In this document: piece after piece, positions 36,410 to 44,611 of the stretch | Layout of the letters: every line of letters begins with the position of its first letter | How positions within the stretch are numbered: the first letter of the stretch is position 1 | From: JBBATK01 sp044228685 | GTDB lineage: Bacteria; Bacteroidota; Ignavibacteria; Kapaibacteriales; NICIL-2 | Assembly (NCBI GenBank): GCA_044228685.1 | Contig: JBGAUL010000005.1 | Location: forward strand, 62,001 to 126,000 | Direction: 5' to 3' | Length of the DNA: 64,000 nucleotides | Translations under genes and position numbers: made by a program | The notes under the pieces: generated by a model | What the model was told of the DNA's origin: nothing | Seen by the model: only the letters and a program-made list of their open reading frames with translations | The model's database searches: none

Positions 36410-36727
36410 TTACTTCTTCCGTCTTTTTACAAGGTTAGTTCCGTCTAAGTAATACTCTTCGCCATCTGCTATGTCAGGACAAGCCCATGAGCAGTATCCA
36501 CTCACTCTTCCCTGCATTACAAGCGCTTGTGACCAGTCAATTGTATTACATGGATAGGTCGCACTATCAATAATTGTGTGATGTAACGTATTCAAATATC
36601 TTTTTGCAAACACAGTGTCAATCATTCCAGTTGTGTCGTTCCCGCATCTGTCTTGCAGTGATGACATATCACGCCTTGAGACATCGTATGCCACCAGCCC
36701 ACAGTTCTGATGATTGTTCAGTCTCAT
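36410..36727 (-). CDS. Short Cys-containing protein, possibly the second half of a frameshifted gene
   Basis: 105 aa, starting at an ATG that overlaps the preceding stop as ATGA (36724-36727). It has no signal peptide although all its neighbours are exported. Visible features are NCGLVAYDVSRRDM, LQDRCGNDTTG, a strand TIDWSQALVMQGRVSGYC similar to TVIDWSKALTIE in the giant RHS protein, and a basic end VKRRKK. Either it is translated separately by coupling, or it was once (or still is, by frameshifting) the C-terminal half of the upstream 158-codon frame. No known family was recognised. Confidence 0.5.
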   Translation of the reverse strand: MRLNNHQNCGLVAYDVSRRDMSSLQDRCGNDTTGMIDTVFAKRYLNTLHHTIIDSATYPCNTIDWSQALVMQGRVSGYCSWACPDIADGEEYYLDGTNLVKRRKK

Positions 36728-37116
36728 TGACCAGAAGGGGGCATGAATCCCAACGGGTTGTCAGATCTAAATACAGCTCCACCAAATACTAATCGTTGCA
36801 TAATGTCCGATGCATTAGTGGCATTAGAGCATGCACCGTTGACTTCTACAGAATTGATACGTAGTTCTGTGACCCCCATGCACACGCGTTTTTGGAAGCA
36901 CACTTTGTACTTACATGAGCTAGCAGCGTCGATACTTGTATCACTCATGTTTATCGTCTTGCACGTATCTTCACTCCAAGGCGTAGCATTATCCGCACAA
37001 TCGCAATGAGCTCCTGGAATGCTAGGCGGAGGTGGGTCATCTGGAGCAGTAATTGTGCTGGTTTGTATAAACGGCAAAAGAACTCCGAGTACGATTATTT
37101 GTTTTAATAACATCAT
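36724..37116 (-). CDS. Small secreted Cys-rich protein of the RHS locus
   Basis: About 130 aa from the first of two adjacent ATGs (37114-37116), which gives a clean signal peptide MMLLKQIIVLGVLLPFIQTS. An upstream in-frame ATG (37200) would bury this signal. A Pro-rich linker (DDPPPPSIPG) leads to a Cys cluster: HCDCADNATP, DTCKTIN, SSCKYKVCFQKRVCMG, GACSN. The end NPLGFMPPSGQ runs into the ATGA junction with the 105-aa gene. It is probably a disulfide-stabilised envelope or extracellular accessory protein; no family was recognised. It lies 126 bp after the 2439-aa gene. Confidence 0.6.
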   Translation of the reverse strand: MMLLKQIIVLGVLLPFIQTSTITAPDDPPPPSIPGAHCDCADNATPWSEDTCKTINMSDTSIDAASSCKYKVCFQKRVCMGVTELRINSVEVNGACSNATNASDIMQRLVFGGAVFRSDNPLGFMPPSGQ

Positions 37117-37241
37117 GTTTAATGTCAAATAGGTATTGTGAAAAGACCGTACAATGCTGTCGACTAGTCTGTCATGATCTGTTTTCGTAAGAAGTTGCAT
37201 ACTAAGAACACCCTCCTTGTTGAACTCACGGAATTACCGTA

Positions 37242-40200
37242 TCACTTAATCGTGCCTCGTTTAACTTTTTGCATCTCAATGGAATCTTTTATGAGATGGA
37301 GTTTCGATTTCAATGTGTCAACATGTACCTGTATCGCGTTTCGATTGGTTTGCATCTCTTTTCTCAGAGCGTTAGCATCTTTTTCTATTCTTTCTTTGCT
37401 AGTATCGAATTCTTGTATTTTATCGTGTTTTATAGAATTGTTGGTGGAATCAGCTACTTGTCGAAGCACTGATTTTGCTTTTATGTTTAGCGAATCGGAA
37501 TTGAAGGTCGGTATTTTGAGACTATCAATGTCAGTCCCAAACGCTTTTACCTTATACTTATCTGGGGAAACATCTAGATCAAATAAGTCTTGCTTGCTAT
37601 TTATCTGAGATCCGTTCGGTCTCGAGGGTCTCATATTTCTCGGATACGATGGATATTTTATCATTGAATTATCAAATACTTTCTTGAACTCGTTTGTTTT
37701 TGGAACGGCCGGCAGGCTAGCCGCGACACCTGGCCGATATTCCTTTTTTAGGTTTGTTTCTTTCTCAGAAAGCGTAAACATACCACGAGAAGTTTCGGAG
37801 ATATTTCGCAGGTATTTTCCTTCAGCGTTATACTGATATTGTGATGAGAAGTGGTCGTCGTTAAGTGATGCTGTGAGACGTAGGCTAGCATCATCATACA
37901 CGTAACATGTCATCGAAGCGTCGACAGGTTGGATTTTAATATCGTCAACAAATAGATACTCGTTACTTCGGTCTATATCGAGGAGCTTGTTACCACCCTT
38001 CTTTTTGTTCATAACAGATGAGTTGTCTGTAGTAGACGCATCACCTGGGCAGAAGATTAAGGTTAGGGGTTCTTGATTGGATGATGGGCTGAGACTTAGG
38101 TTGTATTCGTACAAAGTCCATTCTCCTACTCGTGCAATTCTTTTACAATCGGAGGGATTAAATGCAGTGCCGGCTGAATTTGAACCAATATTCTGAGAAT
38201 ATTTTAAGTAGTCAGACACATTATCAACCTTTATGAAACGGTTCATCCAAAGCCGGATCATATATGTTTTCTGACTTTGAGGTTGTATTGAAGTTTGCAG
38301 CATACGGCACTGATTTTCTTTTACGGCCATGCTTTTTCTACCAGTGTGTGCAAATGTTCCACTAGTGAAATTAGAATTCGTGTAACGTGGCATACCGGTG
38401 TCTTCGAACGACTGATAATAGATGTCGGTTCTTTTAGCATTTACGGCAGTACAGGCAGGCAGCCTACCGTGGTACCCATTTAGCGTTGCTGATGAGATGC
38501 CAATTGCATTGTTATCCTGCAGAGCTACTCCCTGCGGCGAGTATTCAGACACGTGGTTAGATAGTACCCAAGCATCAGGGTGTGTACTCGAGTGCCAATC
38601 AAAAGGTGCGAATGTTGTCAAGTATGTACCGGCATTTGTGTAGACTCTGTCTCCTGTAACCGGTTCATCACTGCCTTTTTTGCGTTGTACATTGTAGGCG
38701 TAACTGTTTACCGGTTTCAGTATTGTAGTGTTAGATTCAAAAGGAGCAACGAGATTGTAGCTGCTGGGAGCATCGACTAGACCCTCAAGAGTAAGATCGT
38801 GAGGAAAGTAGCGCGAGAATTCGCTTGCCTCTGCACTTATCACGAACTGATCGAGCTCTGGTGCAAAAGCATTTGTTCTATCTACATGGCCCGGGTTTGA
38901 TAAGCTGAGGGGGTCGATTATCGATATAGATTGGTCAGGATTTCGTACTTGAACCCGTGAACCTCCTCGAAATCGCCAATTAGTATTTGCTTCATGAGTA
39001 ATTCCGTTAATAAACGTGTAATATGTCAATTCACCGTCATCATTTACTCCGAATAACTCAGAGCCACTGTAAGGTAAATTTTCTGTCAGAGAGACAATGC
39101 ACGGGTCAACTGGATGAGGATACGTTAGGCTAACAACATTTCTCTGGTTATCCAATATTGATGTGACAATTTGGTGGTTCTCGCAGTCCACCCTGTATTC
39201 AAATATGTAACCAGGATCCGTACCTGAAAGTCCACCATTGAGAAAGATATTAAATGCAGATATTGCGTCATACGCTCTTGAGCAATAAGATGCGTTTGGA
39301 AGAAAGAAAGTCAAGGTTTGATCAAAAATGAGCGAACCGGTATACAATCCGCTATACATCAATTTCGTATTAAGCGCATCAACGTACTTTTGCCGCTCGT
39401 ACAATATACCTGCATAACTCAACGCCTTATTAACATATTCGTCTCCGCCATAGACTACTATTTTACCGGCAGATGCAGCAAGTTGATTTGACCGATTACT
39501 TTTCAGTACTTTTATCGAAACAATATCTGAATTATTACTAGGAAGCGATGAAGATACATTACTGATTGATCGTAAAGAGTAGGTCAATGCGCAGGAACAG
39601 TTCGCAGTGGGTACGACACTGGACGCAGTCTTTTCCAAGAAATACACTTGCCTTCCAGAAATGGGTTGGGTTTTTGTTCGTAATTCAATCAGGTCGCCGT
39701 TCTCAATTGACTGATCTATCTGTAGAAGTTTTGAGTTTGGATCTTTGAGAATTTCGCTAGCCGGATGACTTGGATAAGAGAATGAAAGAGTACTATTTGT
39801 AGTATTAACAGAGATCGAAATGTCTCCGAACAAGGGCTCGTTATACTTTCGGGTTGAAGTACTCGAATTGGCATAGTCGTAAATCTCAAAATCGCTGCCA
39901 ACGGACACTTTTCCTGCACCAGCGTACTGACTATGCATTGGTATAGTATACGAATAATATGATCCTTTGTGAGGCTGAGTGTTGCTTCCGAGAACAAGTG
40001 CGTCGTATCCATCTGAGGTTTGCGTTACCACTGGTTCGCCGCTACTTGGATCGAATGCTACATTTTTCGTTCTATGCACAATTCCATCCTGACTTGAAGT
40101 GATTGACTGGAGGAATATTGGATAACTTGTTACGTTTGACACAGTACGTGTTGTCAGCTGTTCATTGTCAAAACTTATATATGGTGCCAACCCGAATATC

Positions 40201-43200
40201 AGAGTTGCTGGTGGAACCGGATTCTTCATATAGCCTAAACTAAACTGCATTTGAAATGTTTCACTGTTTGTGTTACTCCTTCGGGTCTCCTCCAAGACTT
40301 CGACTTCTTTGCCAACATCCTCATATTTAAATGGTCTGTTGAGATCAGACATAGTTGGAACTGGACTGCCGTTTTCGTAATAGGTATATTCTTGCGAGCT
40401 AACTGGTTGTCTTTGACTTAACGCTTGATCATTGTAGTCCCCTGCGTATTTAAGTACACTTTTAACTGTACCGTGCATGTTGTTTAACGTGAAGTCGTAT
40501 TGCGAATTCGCTTGACACGTAGTGGCCTTAGCAGGAAACAGGAAATCATAGTCAGCAAATGCTGGAGTTATTTCCTCTTTCATAGACATTGGAGCATAGG
40601 TAACAGCCACAGATTTATACGCTTGTTCCTTGCAAGTATTATATCTACTAACTGTAAAGCCTCCTACTGAGGGACCGTTATTTATATTTACAGCAATAAC
40701 TTGTGAGTAATTCACTGTAGCCGAAGGAAGTAGCTCCTCGCCAATTGGACCTTCATAATTTATTATCTGATCACCTGCAACAAGTTGATCTACATACTGA
40801 TCCGCGCCATCGCCTATTAATCGAACAAGCGAATTCTCCTCCCTGGCTTGCGTTGGTTCATTTAGGGCAACACCTGATGTGTTAAGACTTTGAGTTGACT
40901 GATTGTACTCTTTGTAGATATACTCCGTACCGTACACCATTTGATCTCCACCAGAAGTCTTTTCCAGTGACCCAGATGGATTGTACATCAAGAGTCTTTT
41001 AACTCTAATTCCACCGCCAAGTTTAGCCTTGTTCCATGGTATGCGCAGAAAAGAGCGAGTTGGCTGCAAGTCTGGCACTAAAAACAAACTCCTGTATATT
41101 GCAGGACCTGTCGTAGCAGCATTAGCATAGTCAAAAGCAGTGGAAATGTCTTCAGCATTCAAAAAAGATGCTACTGTGCTGCCAAGTTGTTCTAGTCCGA
41201 CCGTTGCTTGAGATAGTGCTGAAGTACCGTCATCGCCATCTTCCAAATTGTTAGCTTTCTTGAAATCATATGCCGCAGAGAGTGGTCTCGTGGCATAATC
41301 CTGCATCTTTTGTGCTGTACTTATACCTGGTATTGAACTGTAATCTGTGTACTTTCCTAATTGAATTCGAATCATTTTCTTAGAATTAACCACTGCTATT
41401 TCGCATTTATTAACTTTGGCATAGCCACAGATGTATTCGGAGTTCGAACTACCGCTGAATCCTTGACCTTTGAGATTGTAAAGAAATTTGAAATACATTT
41501 TCTCGCCTTTTCTCACAAACTGATCGCTGATTGAGTCTGCCAATCTGTTGATTTCCGAGTCCGAGATACTTGACGAAAAGTCTAAATAATAGTTATTCCC
41601 ACTTGTCCCGCCGAATGACGAGAGCGCATATTTACTAAAACTGTCGTCGCTGGATGCAGGATCAAGTTGTGCCATAATCATTGCCTTACGATCCTGCACG
41701 TAACCGTAATCGTTTTGTTCATACTGTACATGAATCTCACCTCCAGAAGGTAATTTTACTACTTTTAAGTGCCAGGCGGACGGATCAAAAGAAGCGCTGG
41801 TAAACTGACTATTCCACAGTATATTGTCACCTTTTCGAGTCATTCCGTTTTCGCAATAATATCCCCATCTATCAATATTATCCGGATCGTAATCAGGATT
41901 TTGTGAAGACTGACTTAGAGACGCATACTCGTTGTACTTTGAGGAATAATTAGCTGGCAGACCCGATGGACAGGTCGGATATTGATAAATAAATGTATAT
42001 GGAGAAATCATTGCGTTTGCAACTCCATCGCCTTCAATCCATAATTTCCGTAGAGTTAGCTTACCATTGCCAGAAACAGAACTCGGATCATTTTTCATTA
42101 GAGAGTAGTCATATTCAAATCGGACGGTCTTTATCAATTTGTTTGGTAAACCATTGATGTCTTTGGTAAACACTTGTATATTATCAAGATATTCGGATTG
42201 ATTTATTCCCGACACATTTGATGTTGTATTTCCGGCATTATTTTCGTCCGTCGGCGCAGGATAAGCATCCATACGCTCATCAGTGTGTTTAGGGGCAATT
42301 GTCACCCCACTACGAGGTGTGTAAGCCGGTGTTTTATTAGTGACAAAGTACGCTATGTGTGTTTTTGTCTCAATTGTATGTAGGTAATAAATCTCTTTTT
42401 CACCAAAGCTTACGCATGCATAGTCGTCTTTTGACACCGATATTTTGTTCTTTTGTAGGCTAAATCCTTTGCTGGGGGCTCGCCATTTAAAGAGGCTATT
42501 TTGATTTGCAGTTGGTCGTCTGTAATCGAATTTTGTATAGCCCCCTAAGTCATCATCAGTGAGACCGTCACGAGTAACGTCAACATAATCTGGTGTCGTT
42601 ACTTCAGTGAGTAGAAACTCTGACGCATATGCCTGCTTTGTTCTTTGACCATGATAAGCACTAAGCTTTTTAAGGCCCTCACCTGGATCCGTACCAGGAC
42701 TAAGATGGCTGCTATAGATTCGATAGTTGTTTGGCACGCTTGTAGACAAATTTTCAGTCGGAGAGAACAGGCAATATTGCCATGTCTGCTCGTTCATTGC
42801 ATAGACAGGGAGTCCGTAAACGTATTTGCCACCATTATCATCAAAGACAGCAAGCTCTCCAATGCTTGATCCAATACCTGAATAAGATGACTTTGGTGCA
42901 TTATTTTTTCCATATGTGGTAACTCCGACTCTTTCAATGTAGCTCGCCGATGCGTTTTTCTTCTCAGCATCTACTTCATCAACAGTTCGATAACCGATGT
43001 AATTCTTGGTGGTAAGTTTTCTCCCATAATTTGAGGGTGACATGATATATCCACCACTCATGCCAACATTCTTACCACCCATATCATTCAAAAAACGGAA
43101 CCCAGACTGAGGAGGGTTATCAAAGCCACGTGTACAAACTTGCGTCGATTTGAACCCCAGGTCAGAATTCGCTTCAGTACGGTACTCCGAATCACCAATT

Positions 43201-44561
43201 TTTGCTAGCACGCCATAGAATTTGGTTGAGAGACCAAAGTTGACGCCCCCCCCAGTGGCAGCGTTTGGATTGCTCGAGTTTTTCGGAAGCATCAGCTCGG
43301 GTTTGCACGTCCAAATCTCTATATCTCCAGAGCTAGTGGGCGGACGCACTGACATCATTTTATTGTGGTAGAACTTAAACTGCCCTTGAACTCCCATGCC
43401 AGTAGTCACAAAATAGTCTGCACCTGATAAAGGAATTGGCAGAAAACGCTTTGTATCCTGGTGCATGCTAAACTCATGTTCCTTTTCCACGAGATAATCA
43501 AAGACCGCATCATTGCCGGTACCCACATCAAACGGACGCATATAGCCGGAACCACGGAGTGTGCGTTTATCTTCATAATTTGTTACCGAAAGAAACGCAT
43601 TCTTTTGCTTCGATTTTCCTTCGTTGGCATTCTCTGTTTCGTGGTACCCGAGTTGCCCTTGTACGCTGTAGCCCGAGTAATGAACATCAGAAAAGCTAAA
43701 ATCTCTGGGCTTTGTGTTAAGGTGATATGAGTTACTTGGATTTACGTTATCCAGATTCAGATAACTGTCTCCGAATATGTTAAACCCATAACTCTGTTTG
43801 TAGTCGTTCGGATATAGTTGGAGAAATGTGTTCAATGGCGATATACTTCCGCTGAACGATATCGGTTCATCGGATATTGTCATACTCACGTTGGCCTGAT
43901 ATAACGATGTCTGACCACTTTTTTCTAATCCATTATCGCACTCGTATGAGTCTTTAACACCAGAAACTGAAAACATTGGTTCTACAGCTAAACTCCAACC
44001 ACGAAGACTGTTATATCGCTGCCACAAATTGACCGCCAAATGCCCCTGTATGCTTTTCCAACTTACTTTATAAACATCTGGATCATCATTATTTTCGTCA
44101 TTCTTATTGCTCTTCTCGATATCAAATTTCTCTTTTACGGTAACTTTGTTCATAGTTCCCCATGAAACATTTGGCATTGCTTTAGAGAATTTCTCGACTT
44201 CAATATTATCTAAATCATCGGGCATGTTTCTTTTCTGACGAATCACTGCCCCAGGATTCAACGTCCAACCCCACCCTACCCAGGACGCCTGATCTTCAGG
44301 TTTTAACCCGCTATGATATGCTAAGGACATAGCGTAGCTACTTCCGCTCGGACCTGGAACATCAACCAGCGGTATATTATATGTAAACTGACCAGTTAAA
44401 GGGTTTACCATGTCTGTTGTAGACACTGGTTCAAATCCAGCAAATTCGGGCTGAAATGGACCATTTGTCCCTGCCAACCCGACTAATGGTATAAATGTTT
44501 CGCAAACCATGCAGACTAGTAAGGATTTGGAGATTACCTTCAGACTTCTTTTATTAAACAT
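37242..44561 (-). CDS. Giant RHS-like shell protein (Bacteroidota type)
   Basis: 2439 aa. A signal peptide lies within the first 30 residues (KSLLVCMVCETFIPLVGLAG). The N-terminal block FEPVSTTDMVNPLTGQFTYN, IPLVDVPGPSGSSYAMSLAY and SWVGWGWTLNPGAVIRQKRN is the hallmark opening of Bacteroidota RHS-like giants and resembles the SpvB/TcB start. About residues 500-2000 are beta-rich with many FDYRR, YEYDYS and YENGS-type motifs. Near the end, CYVYDDASLRLTASLNDDHF and QYQYNAEGKYLRNISETSRG are the conserved closing motif of these giants. The final 110 residues are Lys/Glu-rich coiled coil (KERIEKDANALRKEMQTNRN). It has no RHS core or tip of its own and may be the partner shell of the downstream RHS protein; that is inference. 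Confidence 0.85.
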   Translation of the reverse strand: MFNKRSLKVISKSLLVCMVCETFIPLVGLAGTNGPFQPEFAGFEPVSTTDMVNPLTGQFTYNIPLVDVPGPSGSSYAMSLAYHSGLKPEDQASWVGWGWTLNPGAVIRQKRNMPDDLDNIEVEKFSKAMPNVSWGTMNKVTVKEKFDIEKSNKNDENNDDPDVYKVSWKSIQGHLAVNLWQRYNSLRGWSLAVEPMFSVSGVKDSYECDNGLEKSGQTSLYQANVSMTISDEPISFSGSISPLNTFLQLYPNDYKQSYGFNIFGDSYLNLDNVNPSNSYHLNTKPRDFSFSDVHYSGYSVQGQLGYHETENANEGKSKQKNAFLSVTNYEDKRTLRGSGYMRPFDVGTGNDAVFDYLVEKEHEFSMHQDTKRFLPIPLSGADYFVTTGMGVQGQFKFYHNKMMSVRPPTSSGDIEIWTCKPELMLPKNSSNPNAATGGGVNFGLSTKFYGVLAKIGDSEYRTEANSDLGFKSTQVCTRGFDNPPQSGFRFLNDMGGKNVGMSGGYIMSPSNYGRKLTTKNYIGYRTVDEVDAEKKNASASYIERVGVTTYGKNNAPKSSYSGIGSSIGELAVFDDNGGKYVYGLPVYAMNEQTWQYCLFSPTENLSTSVPNNYRIYSSHLSPGTDPGEGLKKLSAYHGQRTKQAYASEFLLTEVTTPDYVDVTRDGLTDDDLGGYTKFDYRRPTANQNSLFKWRAPSKGFSLQKNKISVSKDDYACVSFGEKEIYYLHTIETKTHIAYFVTNKTPAYTPRSGVTIAPKHTDERMDAYPAPTDENNAGNTTSNVSGINQSEYLDNIQVFTKDINGLPNKLIKTVRFEYDYSLMKNDPSSVSGNGKLTLRKLWIEGDGVANAMISPYTFIYQYPTCPSGLPANYSSKYNEYASLSQSSQNPDYDPDNIDRWGYYCENGMTRKGDNILWNSQFTSASFDPSAWHLKVVKLPSGGEIHVQYEQNDYGYVQDRKAMIMAQLDPASSDDSFSKYALSSFGGTSGNNYYLDFSSSISDSEINRLADSISDQFVRKGEKMYFKFLYNLKGQGFSGSSNSEYICGYAKVNKCEIAVVNSKKMIRIQLGKYTDYSSIPGISTAQKMQDYATRPLSAAYDFKKANNLEDGDDGTSALSQATVGLEQLGSTVASFLNAEDISTAFDYANAATTGPAIYRSLFLVPDLQPTRSFLRIPWNKAKLGGGIRVKRLLMYNPSGSLEKTSGGDQMVYGTEYIYKEYNQSTQSLNTSGVALNEPTQAREENSLVRLIGDGADQYVDQLVAGDQIINYEGPIGEELLPSATVNYSQVIAVNINNGPSVGGFTVSRYNTCKEQAYKSVAVTYAPMSMKEEITPAFADYDFLFPAKATTCQANSQYDFTLNNMHGTVKSVLKYAGDYNDQALSQRQPVSSQEYTYYENGSPVPTMSDLNRPFKYEDVGKEVEVLEETRRSNTNSETFQMQFSLGYMKNPVPPATLIFGLAPYISFDNEQLTTRTVSNVTSYPIFLQSITSSQDGIVHRTKNVAFDPSSGEPVVTQTSDGYDALVLGSNTQPHKGSYYSYTIPMHSQYAGAGKVSVGSDFEIYDYANSSTSTRKYNEPLFGDISISVNTTNSTLSFSYPSHPASEILKDPNSKLLQIDQSIENGDLIELRTKTQPISGRQVYFLEKTASSVVPTANCSCALTYSLRSISNVSSSLPSNNSDIVSIKVLKSNRSNQLAASAGKIVVYGGDEYVNKALSYAGILYERQKYVDALNTKLMYSGLYTGSLIFDQTLTFFLPNASYCSRAYDAISAFNIFLNGGLSGTDPGYIFEYRVDCENHQIVTSILDNQRNVVSLTYPHPVDPCIVSLTENLPYSGSELFGVNDDGELTYYTFINGITHEANTNWRFRGGSRVQVRNPDQSISIIDPLSLSNPGHVDRTNAFAPELDQFVISAEASEFSRYFPHDLTLEGLVDAPSSYNLVAPFESNTTILKPVNSYAYNVQRKKGSDEPVTGDRVYTNAGTYLTTFAPFDWHSSTHPDAWVLSNHVSEYSPQGVALQDNNAIGISSATLNGYHGRLPACTAVNAKRTDIYYQSFEDTGMPRYTNSNFTSGTFAHTGRKSMAVKENQCRMLQTSIQPQSQKTYMIRLWMNRFIKVDNVSDYLKYSQNIGSNSAGTAFNPSDCKRIARVGEWTLYEYNLSLSPSSNQEPLTLIFCPGDASTTDNSSVMNKKKGGNKLLDIDRSNEYLFVDDIKIQPVDASMTCYVYDDASLRLTASLNDDHFSSQYQYNAEGKYLRNISETSRGMFTLSEKETNLKKEYRPGVAASLPAVPKTNEFKKVFDNSMIKYPSYPRNMRPSRPNGSQINSKQDLFDLDVSPDKYKVKAFGTDIDSLKIPTFNSDSLNIKAKSVLRQVADSTNNSIKHDKIQEFDTSKERIEKDANALRKEMQTNRNAIQVHVDTLKSKLHLIKDSIEMQKVKRGTIK

Positions 44562-44611
44562 ATATTACTCCGTCTTATTGCAATAAATAGTATCGACACT
44601 TCTTATAATAA

